NCBI GenBank assembly: GCA_037176705.1
Contig: CM073886.1
Span: 11,182,501 to 11,246,500 of the forward strand
Origin: Molossus alvarezi
Taxonomy: Eukaryota; Chordata; Mammalia; Chiroptera; Molossidae
DNA length: 64,000 nucleotides
Reading direction: 5' to 3'
Every line of letters begins with the position of its first letter. Position 1 is the stretch's first letter. Shown piece after piece: positions 1 to 9,720 of this stretch. A program made the translations under genes and the position numbers. Below the pieces are notes generated by a model. It did no database searches. It was not told the origin of the DNA and saw only the letters and a list, made by a program, of their open reading frames with translations.

Positions 1-270
1 TCCTCTGTGCTCCGTGCCTGAAAGAGCCAGCCCGTTCTCAGCTCCAGCCTCATGCAGCTCTCACGTTCAGCTCCGATGCTCCCAGGGCATCCCCCTTGAC
101 CTCTGCCCCCACGTGGGTGTAAAACTCCGGTCCTACGACTCCCAGCTTCCCTGTGGGCCGCTTAACTTTCGCCCCCTCTCACTGTTGTGGCTTTGCTTTC
201 TTTCTTTTTAGCATCAGGAAGATTCTATCTTGCTTTTGAGCTCAATTATCTTTAAAAAGAAAGCACTACA

Positions 271-447
271 CCCTGGCTGGTGTGGCTCAGTTGGTTGGTG
301 CATAGCCCCTTGCACTAGAAGTTTGCAGGTTCGATTCCCGATCCCAGGTTGCAGTTTGATCCCGGTGGGAGGCAGCTGACGGATGTTTCTCTCTCTTTCT
401 CACTCTCCCTTCCTCGCTCTTTAAAATCAATAAAAACATATTAAAGA
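271..447 (+). mobile_element. Ves-type SINE
   Basis: tRNA-like head ccctggctggtgtggctcag, B box gttcgattccc, and a tail with aaaatcaataaaa. Confidence 0.88.
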
Positions 448-1067
448 AACCGTGTAAGAAGGAAGGCATTGCTTCATGTTATATTTTGTGTGATGTGTGT
501 TTGGAGTGTGGGTGGTGGCACATGAACCTATGGGCTCCCTATGGCAAAAAGTGAAAAATAAAAAAAATTTAAAAATAACATTCACACCCCCACCTTACCC
601 TTCAGCTAAAATAAGCTCTCCATTTTGCCACAGTCCCTGCCGTTCCCTATTACCTTTGATCCAGGCCGCTTCCTTCCTTTAGGTTTCCCGCCTGTGCCTG
701 AAGCATTTGAGCATGTGACTCCGGTGAAAACATCCTGCCTTCTTGAGAGTGAATCCATGCCTGAGTCTTCTCTGTGTCCCTGGTACCCAGCCAGGGGATG
801 GCAAAGAGCAGGAGCTCAGGAAATGAGTAGGGAGGGAGGAATGAATGAAGGTCTGTGGAAAGTCTTGAGATTCAGGGTGAAGAGCATGGAGACACTCCCA
901 AGGGCGCCACCACCCAGGGAAGTCTCCGGGCAGTTGGACAGAGGTGTGCCCACTCCTGCCCAGTGTTCTGGAACCAGAAGATTTGAGCTGAAATCCCCTT
1001 TCTAGCTGTGTGACTCAAGCTCTTTGTGCTGCAGTTTCCTGGTCTGTAAAATAGAGATAATAATTAT

Positions 1068-1475
1068 AGCTATTTTTTAAAAATATGTTTTTATTGATTT
1101 CAGAGAGAAGAAAGTGAGAGATAGAAACATTGATCGCCCAGCTGGTGTGGCTCAGTGGATTGAGCGTCAACCCATGGACTGAGAGTTTCGATTCCCAGTG
1201 CATGCCCACGTTGCGGGCTCAGTCCTCAGTAGGGGGTGTGCAGGAGGCAGCTGATGGATGTTTCTCTCTCACTTTCTATCTCTCTTTCCCTCTCTCTCTA
1301 AAAAAGTCAATAAAAACATATTTAAAAAAGGAAAAAGAACATCGATCAGCTGCCTCCTGCATGCCCCCTACTGGGGATCGAGCTTGCAACCTGGGCATGT
1401 GCCCTGACCAGGAATCAAACCAGCGACTTTCTGGTGCCTGGGATGATGCTCAACTAACTGAGCCAAGCGGCCGGA
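1068..1475 (-). mobile_element. Ves-type SINE, host of a nested copy
   Basis: Reverse copy with parts at 1068-1133 and 1341-1475; the middle is displaced by the forward SINE at 1134-1340. Confidence 0.85.
1134..1340 (+). mobile_element. Ves-type SINE nested in a reverse Ves
   Basis: Complete head, CT tract and aaaagtcaataaaaacat tail. Related flanks (aacattgat / aacatcgat) mark the insertion point. Confidence 0.88.
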
Positions 1476-1534
1476 CTAATGAGTCTTAGCTGTAAAGCAC
1501 ATGGCAGAGGCATAGTAAGCACTCAAAAGTTAAC

Positions 1535-1732
1535 CATTATTATTTTTAAATTAATTTTTTTATTCTTTAGAAAGACAGAGGAAGGGAGAGGGATTGAGAG
1601 AAACATCGATTTGTTGTTCTACTTATTTATGCATTCATTGGTTGATTCTTATATGTGCCCTGACTGGGGATCGAACTCACAACCTTGGTGTATGGGATGA
1701 CACTGTAATCAGCTGAGCTACCCAGCCAAGAA
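1535..1732 (-). mobile_element. Older Ves-related SINE
   Basis: Reverse copy of the variant with gattgttgttc-type and 'tgcattcattggttgattct' middle. A ttaacc[a/g]ttattatt duplication flanks it. Confidence 0.8.
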
Positions 1733-2082
1733 CTTAACCGTTATTATTATTTGGCATTTATTAAGGGCCTACTGTATGCCAGGAGTCAGAGGGCATCTAG
1801 ACCATTCAGACTGGGGCTTTGTTCTAGTCAGGTCTCTACCCAAGAGGAAGCCATACCCCCCAGAGCTTCTCAACTTCCCACCGAGTAAGACCTGGTTGTA
1901 TGGCAGTGGCCGGGCCCCTTACAGCTCTTGAGCAAGGTTTAGGGAGAAGACTTGGGGAGGTTTCAGGCCCTTGGGGTCATTCCCGGCTTCCCTAGTTTGC
2001 AGTGGCCTCCCAGTGGGCCCAAGGCTGGCAGAAGGGCTTTGGGTGCAATCTATGCTTCTAGCCTGGCTACAAAGAACAGCTG

Positions 2083-2300
2083 GCCCTGGCCAGTGTGGCT
2101 CAGCAGTTAGAGTGTCCCGGGTTCGGTTCCCGCTAAGGGCACGTACCTCAGTTGCAGTTTGTCCCTGGCCCTGTTGGGGTCATGTGGGTGGCAGCCAGTC
2201 CATGTGTCTCTCTCACATCGATGTTTCTCTCTCTCTCTCTCTTCCTCTCTCTCTGTGAATGCAAAACATGTCCTCAGGTGAGGATTAAAAAAAAAAAAAA
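2083..2300 (+). mobile_element. Ves SINE, internally shortened head
   Basis: The head passes from agagtgtc straight to the B box ccgggttcggttcccgc, lacking the usual spacer of about 25 bases. The tail tcctcaggtgaggatt plus A-run is intact. Confidence 0.9.
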
Positions 2301-3020
2301 GAATGGCTGAAGGTTTCCTGGGAGTAGGAGGCCCTCAGCGTCCCCTCTGCCAAAGCCTATGAACCTTTGTTCCCTGGGAAACAGTCCTAGCTGCTGGGGA
2401 TGTGCTCCTTTAGTCTTGGCCTGGATGAATCTGCATGGAGGATTTGAGGTGTGGACTGACTGAGGTGGGGTATTTAAGTGGGAGGTACCAGTGTGGCAGA
2501 GGAGAGGGATGGGATGGGATGTGGGTGGTGGTCTAGTTGCTGTATTGGGTGGATGTGTGGAGTACATGTTATGTGAAGATTATGTGTGTGAGAGGCAGGT
2601 AGTATTGAGTATGCTGTGTGGGCATCATTCGTGAAGTGTGGTGTGGGGTGTATGGTGTGAGGTGTCGGGTAACACACCTGGAGGTGGAATTGGAGCTGTG
2701 ACGTGTTGAAGGCATGTGTCTGCTGTGTTTGGGTGCATGTTGTGCAGGAATTGTGAATAATGCAGATATGTGCAGGACGTACCCTCTGGGGTGTGCAATG
2801 TTGCTGGTGGGTACAGGGAAATATAAGGAGACAGCAAAATCTTCTCTCAACCCAGAAAACCTCTCCACAGGTGTAGTAGAGACAGAAAACATTTTTTTAA
2901 ATTAAGTAAGTATTAAACCAGAATGTGATACACATCACAGGCAATCCACTAAGAGGTCGCAAAGGCAGAAGGAAATCTCAGCCTTTTACATAGCCATTAT
3001 GCTGTTATCAAGATAAATTT
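2300..3020. other. Intergenic stretch with TG-rich tract
   Basis: No gene seen. About 2500-2760 is rich in degenerate gtgtg runs; the rest is unassigned unique-looking DNA. Confidence 0.5.
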
Positions 3021-3023
3021 TCT

Positions 3024-3285
3024 TGCCCTGGCCGGTTTGGCTCAGCGGTTAGAGTGTCGACCTGTGGTCCAGAGAGACTTGGGTTTGGTTCCCGCTAAGG
3101 GCACGTACCTCGGTTGCAGTTTGTCCCCGGCCCTGGTTGGTCGTGCGGGTGGCAGCCACTCAATGTGTCCCTTTCACATCGATGTTTCTCTCTCTGTCTC
3201 TCTCTCTCTCCCTCCCACTCTATCTGAACAAAAATGGAAAAATGTCCTTGGGTGAGGATTAAAAAATAATAATAATAAAAAATTT
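3024..3285 (+). mobile_element. Ves SINE
   Basis: Full-length, with gaacaaaaatggaaaaatgtcc tail followed by (taa)n. Confidence 0.92.
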
Positions 3286-3337
3286 TCTTCTTTTTTTTCT
3301 TTTAATTTTTATTTATTGATTTTAGAAAGTGAGAGGA

Positions 3338-3540
3338 GCCCTGGCCAGTGTGAATCAGTTAGTTGGGTCATCCTGTGCACTGAAAGGTTGCTGTTTTGAT
3401 TCCTGGTCAAAGCACATGCTAGGGCTGCGGCTTGATCCCCGGTAGGGGCCATGCAGCTAATGGATGTTTCTCTCTCACATTGATGTTTCTCTCTTCTCCC
3501 TTCCTTTCTCTCTAAAAATCAATAAACTATTTTTAAAAAT
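3338..3540 (+). mobile_element. Ves-type SINE, first nested copy
   Basis: Head ccctggccagtgtgaatcag (mutated A box), CT tract and tail aaaaatcaataaact. Confidence 0.85.
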
Positions 3541-3550
3541 AGAGAGTGAG

Positions 3551-3740
3551 CCCAGCTGGTGTGGCTCAGTGGTTGAGTGTCGACCCATGCACCAAGAGGT
3601 CGCCAGTTTGATTCCCAGTCAGGATACATGCCCAGGTTGTGGGCTTGATCCTCAGTGAGGGGCATGCAAGAGGCAGCCAATCGATGGTCTTTCTCTCTCT
3701 AAAAATCAATAAAGGAAAAACATTTTTTTAAAAAATAGAC
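3551..3740 (+). mobile_element. Ves-type SINE, second nested copy
   Basis: Head gcccagctggtgtggctcag and tail aaaaatcaataaagg. An agagagtgag/agactgagag flank is shared with the first copy. Confidence 0.87.
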
Positions 3741-3928
3741 TGAGAGGAAGGGAGAATGAGAGAGAAAAAGATCTATTTGCAGTTCCAGTTATTTATGCAT
3801 TCATTGGTTGATTCTTGTATATGCCCTCACAGGGAATCAAACTCGCAACCATGGTATATTCAGACAAGGCTCTAACCAACTGAGCTACCTGGTCAGAGCC
3901 AAGATAAAATTTCAAAACCTATATCTTG

Positions 3929-4041
3929 CCCTGGCAGGTTTGGCTCAGCAGTTGGAGCGTTGGCCTGTGGACCAGAGAGTCCTAGGTTCGGTTCCCAGGT
4001 TCGGTTCCTGCTAGGGGCACGTACCAAAAAAAAAAAAAAAG
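3929..4041 (+). mobile_element. 3'-truncated Ves SINE with doubled B box and A-tail
   Basis: The head is normal, the B-box sequence ggttcggttcc occurs twice (about 3984 and 4000), and the element ends at gcacgtacc followed directly by an A-run of about 15 bases. Confidence 0.85.
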
Positions 4042-4269
4042 GTATTACTGGAAAAAAGTAAATAACAAAAAAAACCCCATATCTTGTTTTCCAAATAAGC
4101 AATGATATGCCTCAAGTAAGAGGACTTGATAACACTTTTAGTCACATATAGTTCATCCTAACTTTATAATGGTAATTGGCCTTTATGAGGGGATCTGGGG
4201 GAAGTGGAGAAACAAACTTCTTGTGTGGGGAGGTAGTCTTTTGTTTGTTGGTTTTTTTGTTTTATGTTT

Positions 4270-4560
4270 TTTTTTTTTTTTTATCCTCACCCGAGGACAT
4301 TTTTTCCTTTTTTTTTTTTTAATCCTCACCCGAGGATATTTTTCCATTTTTTGTACAGATAGAGTGGGAGGGAGAGAGAGGAAGGGAGAGAGAGAGAGAA
4401 ACATCGACGTGAAGGGACACATCGAGTGGCTGCCACCTGCACGACCAACCAGGGCCGGGGACAAACTGCAACCGAAGTACATGCCCTTAGCGGGAACTGA
4501 ACCCAGGTCTCTCTGGACCGCAGGCCGACGCTCTAACCGCTGAGCCAAACTGGCCAGGGC
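4270..4560 (-). mobile_element. Ves SINE with doubled tail
   Basis: Reverse copy. The tail unit atcctcacccgaggayatttt occurs twice (4283-4304 and 4320-4343), either a tail duplication or a hit into the tail of another copy. Confidence 0.9.
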
Positions 4561-4572
4561 TTATGTTTTTGT

Positions 4573-4619
4573 TTTAATCGTCACCTGAAGATATTTTCCA
4601 TTTATCTTTGGGGGGGGTG

Positions 4620-4651
<32 letters not shown>

Positions 4652-4811
4652 TCAATGTGAGAGTTACACATCAACTGGTTGCCTCCCGCAAGATCCCAAC
4701 CGGGACAGGGATGAACCACAACTGAGGTACGTGCCCTTTACCAGAATCAAACCTGAGACTCATTGGTCCACGGGCCAATGCTCTAACCGCTGAGCCAAAC
4801 TGGCCAGGGCT
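4573..4811 (-). mobile_element. Ves SINE
   Basis: Reverse copy with a (GA)n tract of about 28 bases. Confidence 0.9.
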
Positions 4812-4837
4812 GTTTCTTTTTTGTTTTTTGTTTTGGT

Positions 4838-5062
4838 TACTCCTCACCTGAGGATATTTTTCCATTGATTTTTATTTATTTGTTTGTTTATTATTATTAT
4901 TTTTTTACCTCTTCTTCTCTCTAGAGTAGGTTTTTTATTTTTTTATTGTTGAAAGAATTACAGATGTCCCCCCTTTTCCCCATTGACCCCCCTCTCTCCC
5001 ACTCTCACCCCCCCTTTATTGATTTTTAGATAGAGTGGAAGGGAAAGAAGGAGGGAGGGAGG

Positions 5063-5104
<42 letters not shown>

Positions 5105-5266
5105 TCGATGTGAGAGAGACACATCAATTGGTTTTCTCCCAAATGAACCCGACAAGGGCTGGGGATCAAACCTGCAATCCAGGTATGTGCCCTTGACTGG
5201 GAACCAGACCTGAGACCCTTCAGTCCGAGGGCTGATGCTCTAATCGCTGAATCAAACCGCCCAGGG
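4838..5266 (-). mobile_element. Ves SINE split by an L1 3' tail fragment
   Basis: The tail (4838-4880) is separated from the body (5018-5266) by about 4881-5017, which includes ttattgttgaaagaattacagatgt, similar to the L1/HAL1 3' end at about 7433. The body has a (GGGA)n/(GA)n tract. Confidence 0.75.
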
Positions 5267-5279
5267 CAGGAGGTAGTTT

Positions 5280-5810
5280 TGTATATTGCAGCAAGGCCCT
5301 GACCCAAGTTAGGCAGTTATTCTCCCCAGAAATAGAGGGATAGAAAGCCATCTCCCTTGATGTTTGTGTTACAAGAAGATGGCCCCTGGTACTGGAGGTC
5401 CTGAGTTATGAGACTGGCAAGAAGCTTATTTAGCCATTATAAAGATTTATATACATTTGAAAAGTTCTGAAAGAAAAGAAGGTGGGGAGGAGTTACATCC
5501 CTTATTTCAATAGGGAGAATTAAGGCTTTTAATTTTTACTTGTATTGTTGTGGGAGGATACTTCGTGGATGTGTTCTTGGTGGAAGTGAAGTTCTTGGGG
5601 TTTCCACAAGGAAAAGAATTTTTTGAGGCCCCCACAGGAGGACTGAGTTTTGTCGAAAGCTTTATTGATGATGTAAAATTAAGGGAATTCCCCTCCAAGT
5701 TCCCATCTCTGTCTGTCTCACCATGGAAGAAGTCTATTCTTGTCTTCAGCAGGGCCAGAATTAAGGCCACTACCCAGAATTTCTGTTCCATATTAAAATA
5801 CAGTCCAGCC
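5280..5810. other. Intergenic, unassigned
   Basis: No conserved gene found. Open frames of about 90-150 codons on both strands overlap the next SINE and show no recognisable protein. The sequence resumes at about 6050-6246 after the SINE and may be part of an unclassified older repeat. Confidence 0.4.
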
Positions 5811-6050
5811 CTGGCTGGTTTGGCTCAGTGGTTAGAGCGTCGGCCTGCAGACCAGAGAGTCCCAGGTTCAGTTCCCGCTAAAGGCACATACTTCGGTTGT
5901 AGTTTGTCCCCGGCCCCGGTTGGGGTCGTGTGGGTGGTGACTACTCGATGTGTCTCTCTCACTTTGATGTTTCTCTCTCTCTCTTCCCACCTCTCTCCCT
6001 CCCAGTCTGTCTGAGGATACATGCAAAAATGTCCTCAGGTAAGGATAAAA
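5811..6050 (+). mobile_element. Ves SINE
   Basis: Head ccctggctggtttggctcag; tail gtcctcaggtaaggat. A tccagtcca-like flank on both sides suggests a target duplication. Confidence 0.9.
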
Positions 6051-6246
6051 AAAATCCAGTCCAGTCCAGTATCTGGCTAGCTTAGCTTGTGTTCTTAGAT
6101 GCAATCCATTGTGTGTGGAGTCTGTATGGCCATGGACCATGTGGCTGCTTAAGGCCACATGGCTATAGAGAGAGAACAGGCAAGCCAATGGCTGAGTATG
6201 GGTCATGGAGCAAGAGAGAAAGCCCGAACAAGAGTAAGAGAGGCAG

Positions 6247-6466
6247 CCCGGCAGGTGTGGCTCAGTGGTTGAGCATTGACCCAAGCACCAAGAGGTCCCT
6301 GGTTCGATTCCTGGTCAGGGCACATGGTTGTGGGCCAAGTCCCCAGTGGGAGGCATGCAGGAGGCGGCCAATTGATGTTCTCTCTCATTGATGTTTCTAT
6401 CTATCTCTCCCTCTCCCTTCCTCTCTCTCTAAAATCAATAATAATAATAATAATAATAATAATAAA
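6247..6466 (+). mobile_element. Ves-type SINE with (TAA)n tail
   Basis: Ends aaaatcaataataa... forming a pure (TAA) microsatellite of about 30 bases (6437-6466); agtaagaga flanks both ends. Confidence 0.9.
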
Positions 6467-6499
6467 GAGTAAGAGAGAAGGAACTCTTTGAGGATTTTA

Positions 6500-6732
6500 T
6501 TTTATTTAATTTTAAAATATGTTTGTATAGATTTGAGACAGACAGGGAGGGAGGGAGAGAGAGAGAGAAAGAGAGAACCATCGATGTGAGAAACATCAAT
6601 CGGTTGCCTCTCACACCCACCCAGACCAGGATTGAGCCTGAAACCTGGGCATGTGCCCTGACTGGAAATTGAACCTGTGACCTTTCCATGCACGAGAAGA
6701 TGCTTAACCAACTGAGCCACACTGCCAAGGGA
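6500..6732 (-). mobile_element. Ves-type SINE
   Basis: Reverse copy, with (GGGA)n/(GA)n tract and head at about 6732. Confidence 0.88.
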
Positions 6733-6994
6733 ATGTCTGGGGATTTTAACCTTTTCATGGGGTCCACCCTCCTAGCCAAGCCATTGTTCCCCAATCTAGT
6801 CTGACAGACAAACACCTTCAAATGTGCCCATCTTGCCCTTTGTTCGATCCCTCCCCCTAGTGATCTGCAGGGAATGAACTGGTGGTTCCCAGGGGAGCTT
6901 GAAGCTGTAGCTTCCTGGTGAAGCTGCCTGGATGGCCATGCTTAAAATGTTTGGCCTCCCCTTTGCCTTCTTCCTTTATTTTATTACTATCATT

Positions 6995-7400
6995 ATTATT
7001 TTATTTTATTGATTTTTTTTTTTCTTGTTGATGTGAGAAACAGTTGCCTCCCACATGTACCTTGACCAGGAATTGAACCTGAAACCTGGGTATGTGTCCT
7101 GACTGGGAATTGAACCTACCACCTTTTGGTATACAGGATGATGCTCCAACCAACTGAGCCACACTGGCCAGGGCTCTTTCTTTTAAAAAAGATGTTTGTA
7201 TTGGTTTTTTAGAGAGAGAGAGGAGGGGAGAGATAGATAGAAATATCAATGTCAGAGAGAAACACTGATCCTCGGCTTCCTGCACGCCCCCTACTGGGGA
7301 TTGACCTGCAATCCAGGCATGTGCCCTGACTGGGAATAGAACCCGGGTCTCTCAGTCCATGGGACAACGCTCAATCCACTGAGCTACACCAGCCCAGCCT
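6995..7400 (-). mobile_element. Two reverse Ves-type SINEs in tandem
   Basis: Copies at 6995-7174 (internally shortened, lacking the GA tract) and 7186-7400, each ending at a tRNA-like head. Confidence 0.85.
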
Positions 7401-7404
7401 TTTT

Positions 7405-7850
7405 TTCTTTTTCAATTTTTTTTGAAACTCATCTTTATTGTTGAATGTATTACAGATGTTTCTCCCTTTTTTCCCCTCCTCCTCCTCCTCCCCATTTCTG
7501 CCCCCTCCTGCCTTCCCCACCCTATTGTCGGTGTCTATTGGTTGTGCATATATGCATAGAAATTATTTGGTTTATCTCATTCCACCCACCCTGCCCCTTT
7601 CCCTTTGAGGTTCATCAGTCTAACAACCAATTTGTACTTCTTAATCCCTTCATCTTTTTCACCCACCCTCCCAGCTCCTACCCATCTGGCAAGCAACAAA
7701 GAGTTCTCTGTATCTATGAGTTTGTTTCTGTTCTGCTTGCACATTTTGTTTGTGGATTCAGTTGTTGATAGATATGTATTAACTGCCATATCATTGTTCA
7801 TATTTTTGTTCTTCTCCTTCAAGAAGACCCTTCAACATTTCCAGCTCTTT
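7405..7850 (-). mobile_element. L1/HAL1 3' end fragment
   Basis: The reverse complement matches the 3' section of the HAL1 at 30060-30600 (the stretch with caatgatatggcagttaata and the A-run). A 3' fragment, so a 5'-truncated insertion. Confidence 0.75.
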
Positions 7851-7854
7851 TTTT

Positions 7855-8056
7855 CAATCCTCACCTGATATATTTTTTTTTCATTGATTTTTAGAAAGAG
7901 TGGAAGGAAGGGAGAGAGAGAGGGAGGAGGAAAGAGAGAGGAAGAAACGTTGATGTGTGAGAGAGACATCAATTGGTTGCCTCTTGTTCGCACCCTGTTG
8001 GAGACCCTTCAGTGTGCGAGCCAATGTTCTAACCACTGAACTCACTGGCCAGGGCG
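7855..8056 (-). mobile_element. Ves SINE, shortened
   Basis: Reverse copy with tail atcctcacctgatat; part of the middle between the CA-rich block and B box is deleted. Confidence 0.85.
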
Positions 8057-8457
8057 AGGGTTCTCTTTATTAATATTAACTAGCTAGTTACTGTGAGAAC
8101 AGGTGTGTGCTGTGTTGACATTGTGTGTGAAATGTGTCTGTCAGGAAGTCTGGTGTGAGATAGGGTTTGTATGATTGGAGGTAATTTGGAAAGTTGAATA
8201 GTGTTAAAGTGTTGGTCCAGGGTGTTTATTGTGTGGATTTTGCACATGTGGAGGGGGCGTGTGTGAGAGTGGGTGACATTGTGTGGAATTAACTCAGAAC
8301 GTGGTTGGGGGAAACACTAATGGGGGATATTGTGAAGTCTGAGGTCTAATTCTGAGATTTCACCTTTCCCCCCCAGACTGTAGAGAATTGTTATGAGTTA
8401 ATTTGAGCCAAATTGACCACATATGCTTGGGCAGCAAGATCTCAAATGCTCCACTAG
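8056..8457. other. Intergenic, TG-rich, unassigned
   Basis: Contains many gtgtg words but no gene, RNA or clear repeat family. Confidence 0.4.
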
Positions 8458-8645
8458 GTCCTGGCTGGGTCGCTCAGTTGGTTAGAGCTTTGTCCTGATA
8501 AGCCAGGATTGCAGATTCTATCCCTGGTCAGGGTATATACAAGAATCAACCAATGAATGCATAAATAAGTGGAACAACAAATATATTGCTCTCTTTCTTC
8601 CTCTCACTCTCTAAAATCAATAAATAAAAACTTAAAAAATATATT
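8458..8645 (+). mobile_element. Older Ves-related SINE
   Basis: Forward copy of the aatcaaccaatgaatgcata variant with tail aaaatcaataaataaaa. Confidence 0.82.
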
Positions 8646-8679
8646 TAAAATGCTCCTCTGCCCTAATTTCACAATTTAA

Positions 8680-8842
8680 AAAATAGTATTTGTATTGATT
8701 TTTAGAGAGAGGGAGAAACATGATGGGTTGCCTCCTGCACGCCCTCTACCGGGGATCAAGCCTGCAGTGCAACCTGGAATCAAACCAGCAACATTTTAGC
8801 AGAGGAGACAACGCCCAACCAACTGAACCACGTGGGCCAGAG
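8680..8842 (-). mobile_element. Ves-type SINE, shortened
   Basis: Reverse copy 0.2 kb upstream of the NFATC2IP CpG-rich region; most of the GA tract is missing. Confidence 0.83.
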
Positions 8843-8999
8843 CTAATTTCATGGTTGCTAAAAGTAATTTTCAGTCCACCTTCTTCCTTCCTCTAGCCAT
8901 AGGGCTTGAGGACTACAATTCCCAGAATGCCTGGCTCCTTCACCAAACAGGAAACCGAAATTCTTCAAAGTGTGGGGCTGAAAGAAGGCTGGTCGAAGA

Positions 9000-9720
9000 G
9001 AGGCAGCCCAGCCAATGGGTGACCCTGGACGAATGGAAGTCCACGCTAATTGCCTCAAGGCTCATTGGAATCTTTGGCGCCTTGGCTTTAGTGGCGGATG
9101 TGTGATGGACAGGCGAAGTGATCAGTGAAAGGGCAGGGAGGCGGATCCAGAGAGTGTGGGCGGGGAGGAGTGGTGACTAGCAGGCGGTTCCGCCAATGAA
9201 GGGCCGAAGTCTTGGGAGGGGGCCGGGTGAACAAGCTAGAGGCGGGCGACTTTGGCGGTGGTGAGTGGCATGGCGGAGCCGGTGAGGAAACGGGGCCGAC
9301 GGTCCCGAGGCGGCGGTGTCGGCCGAGGAACTCGGGGCGGCCGGGGCCGGCGCCCTGGCGCCCAGCGGTCTCCATCCCGGCGCCCCGTGGATTCGGTCCT
9401 TGTGGACTTGGTCAGCGACAGCGATGAGGAAACCCTGGAGGTTTCAACGGCGCGCGGCGCCTCGGACTCGGTCGAAATCCCGCTTCCAGAGTCCCCGGTG
9501 CCGGCCGCGCCCCGGGACGACAGCGATAGCGGCAGCGACAGCGACAGCGAAGGGGCGCACGCACGGCCGGCTGCAGCCCCTCCGGCCCTGGTCAGGCGGC
9601 GGCGGCGGCTACTGCTGGATCCGGGGGAGGCGCCGGTGGTTCCGGTGTACTCCGGGAAGGTGTCGCCAGGCTCCCGGGGCGGCTGGCGCGGAGGGCTGGG
9701 TTTCAGGGGTACTGAGGGTC
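9000..9720 (+). promoter_or_regulatory. NFATC2IP promoter and CpG-rich first exon
   Basis: GC- and CpG-dense DNA starts near 9080 and runs through exon 1, in contrast to the AT-rich SINE DNA upstream. CCAAT boxes occur at 9012-9016 and 9193-9197 and no TATA box is seen, which fits a housekeeping CpG-island promoter. The start site probably lies between about 9200 and 9265 (inference). Confidence 0.65.

Larger units (their letters stand above)
985..1790 (+). mobile_element. MIR SINE, split by younger insertions
   Basis: MIR core pieces (ctgtgtgactcaagc...tctgtaaaatagagataat at about 1008-1072, gcatagtaagcactcaa at about 1510, and a last piece at 1733-1790) are separated by Ves copies. Confidence 0.6.
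3299..3898 (-). mobile_element. Older Ves-related SINE, hit twice by later SINEs
   Basis: Reverse copy whose 3' end (3299-3337) and body (3741-3898) are separated by two forward SINEs inserted at nearly the same point. Confidence 0.8.

Noticed and set aside
7445..7868. Open frames in the 7.4-7.9 kb region
   Set aside because: They fall in the antisense 3' end of an L1/HAL1 element.
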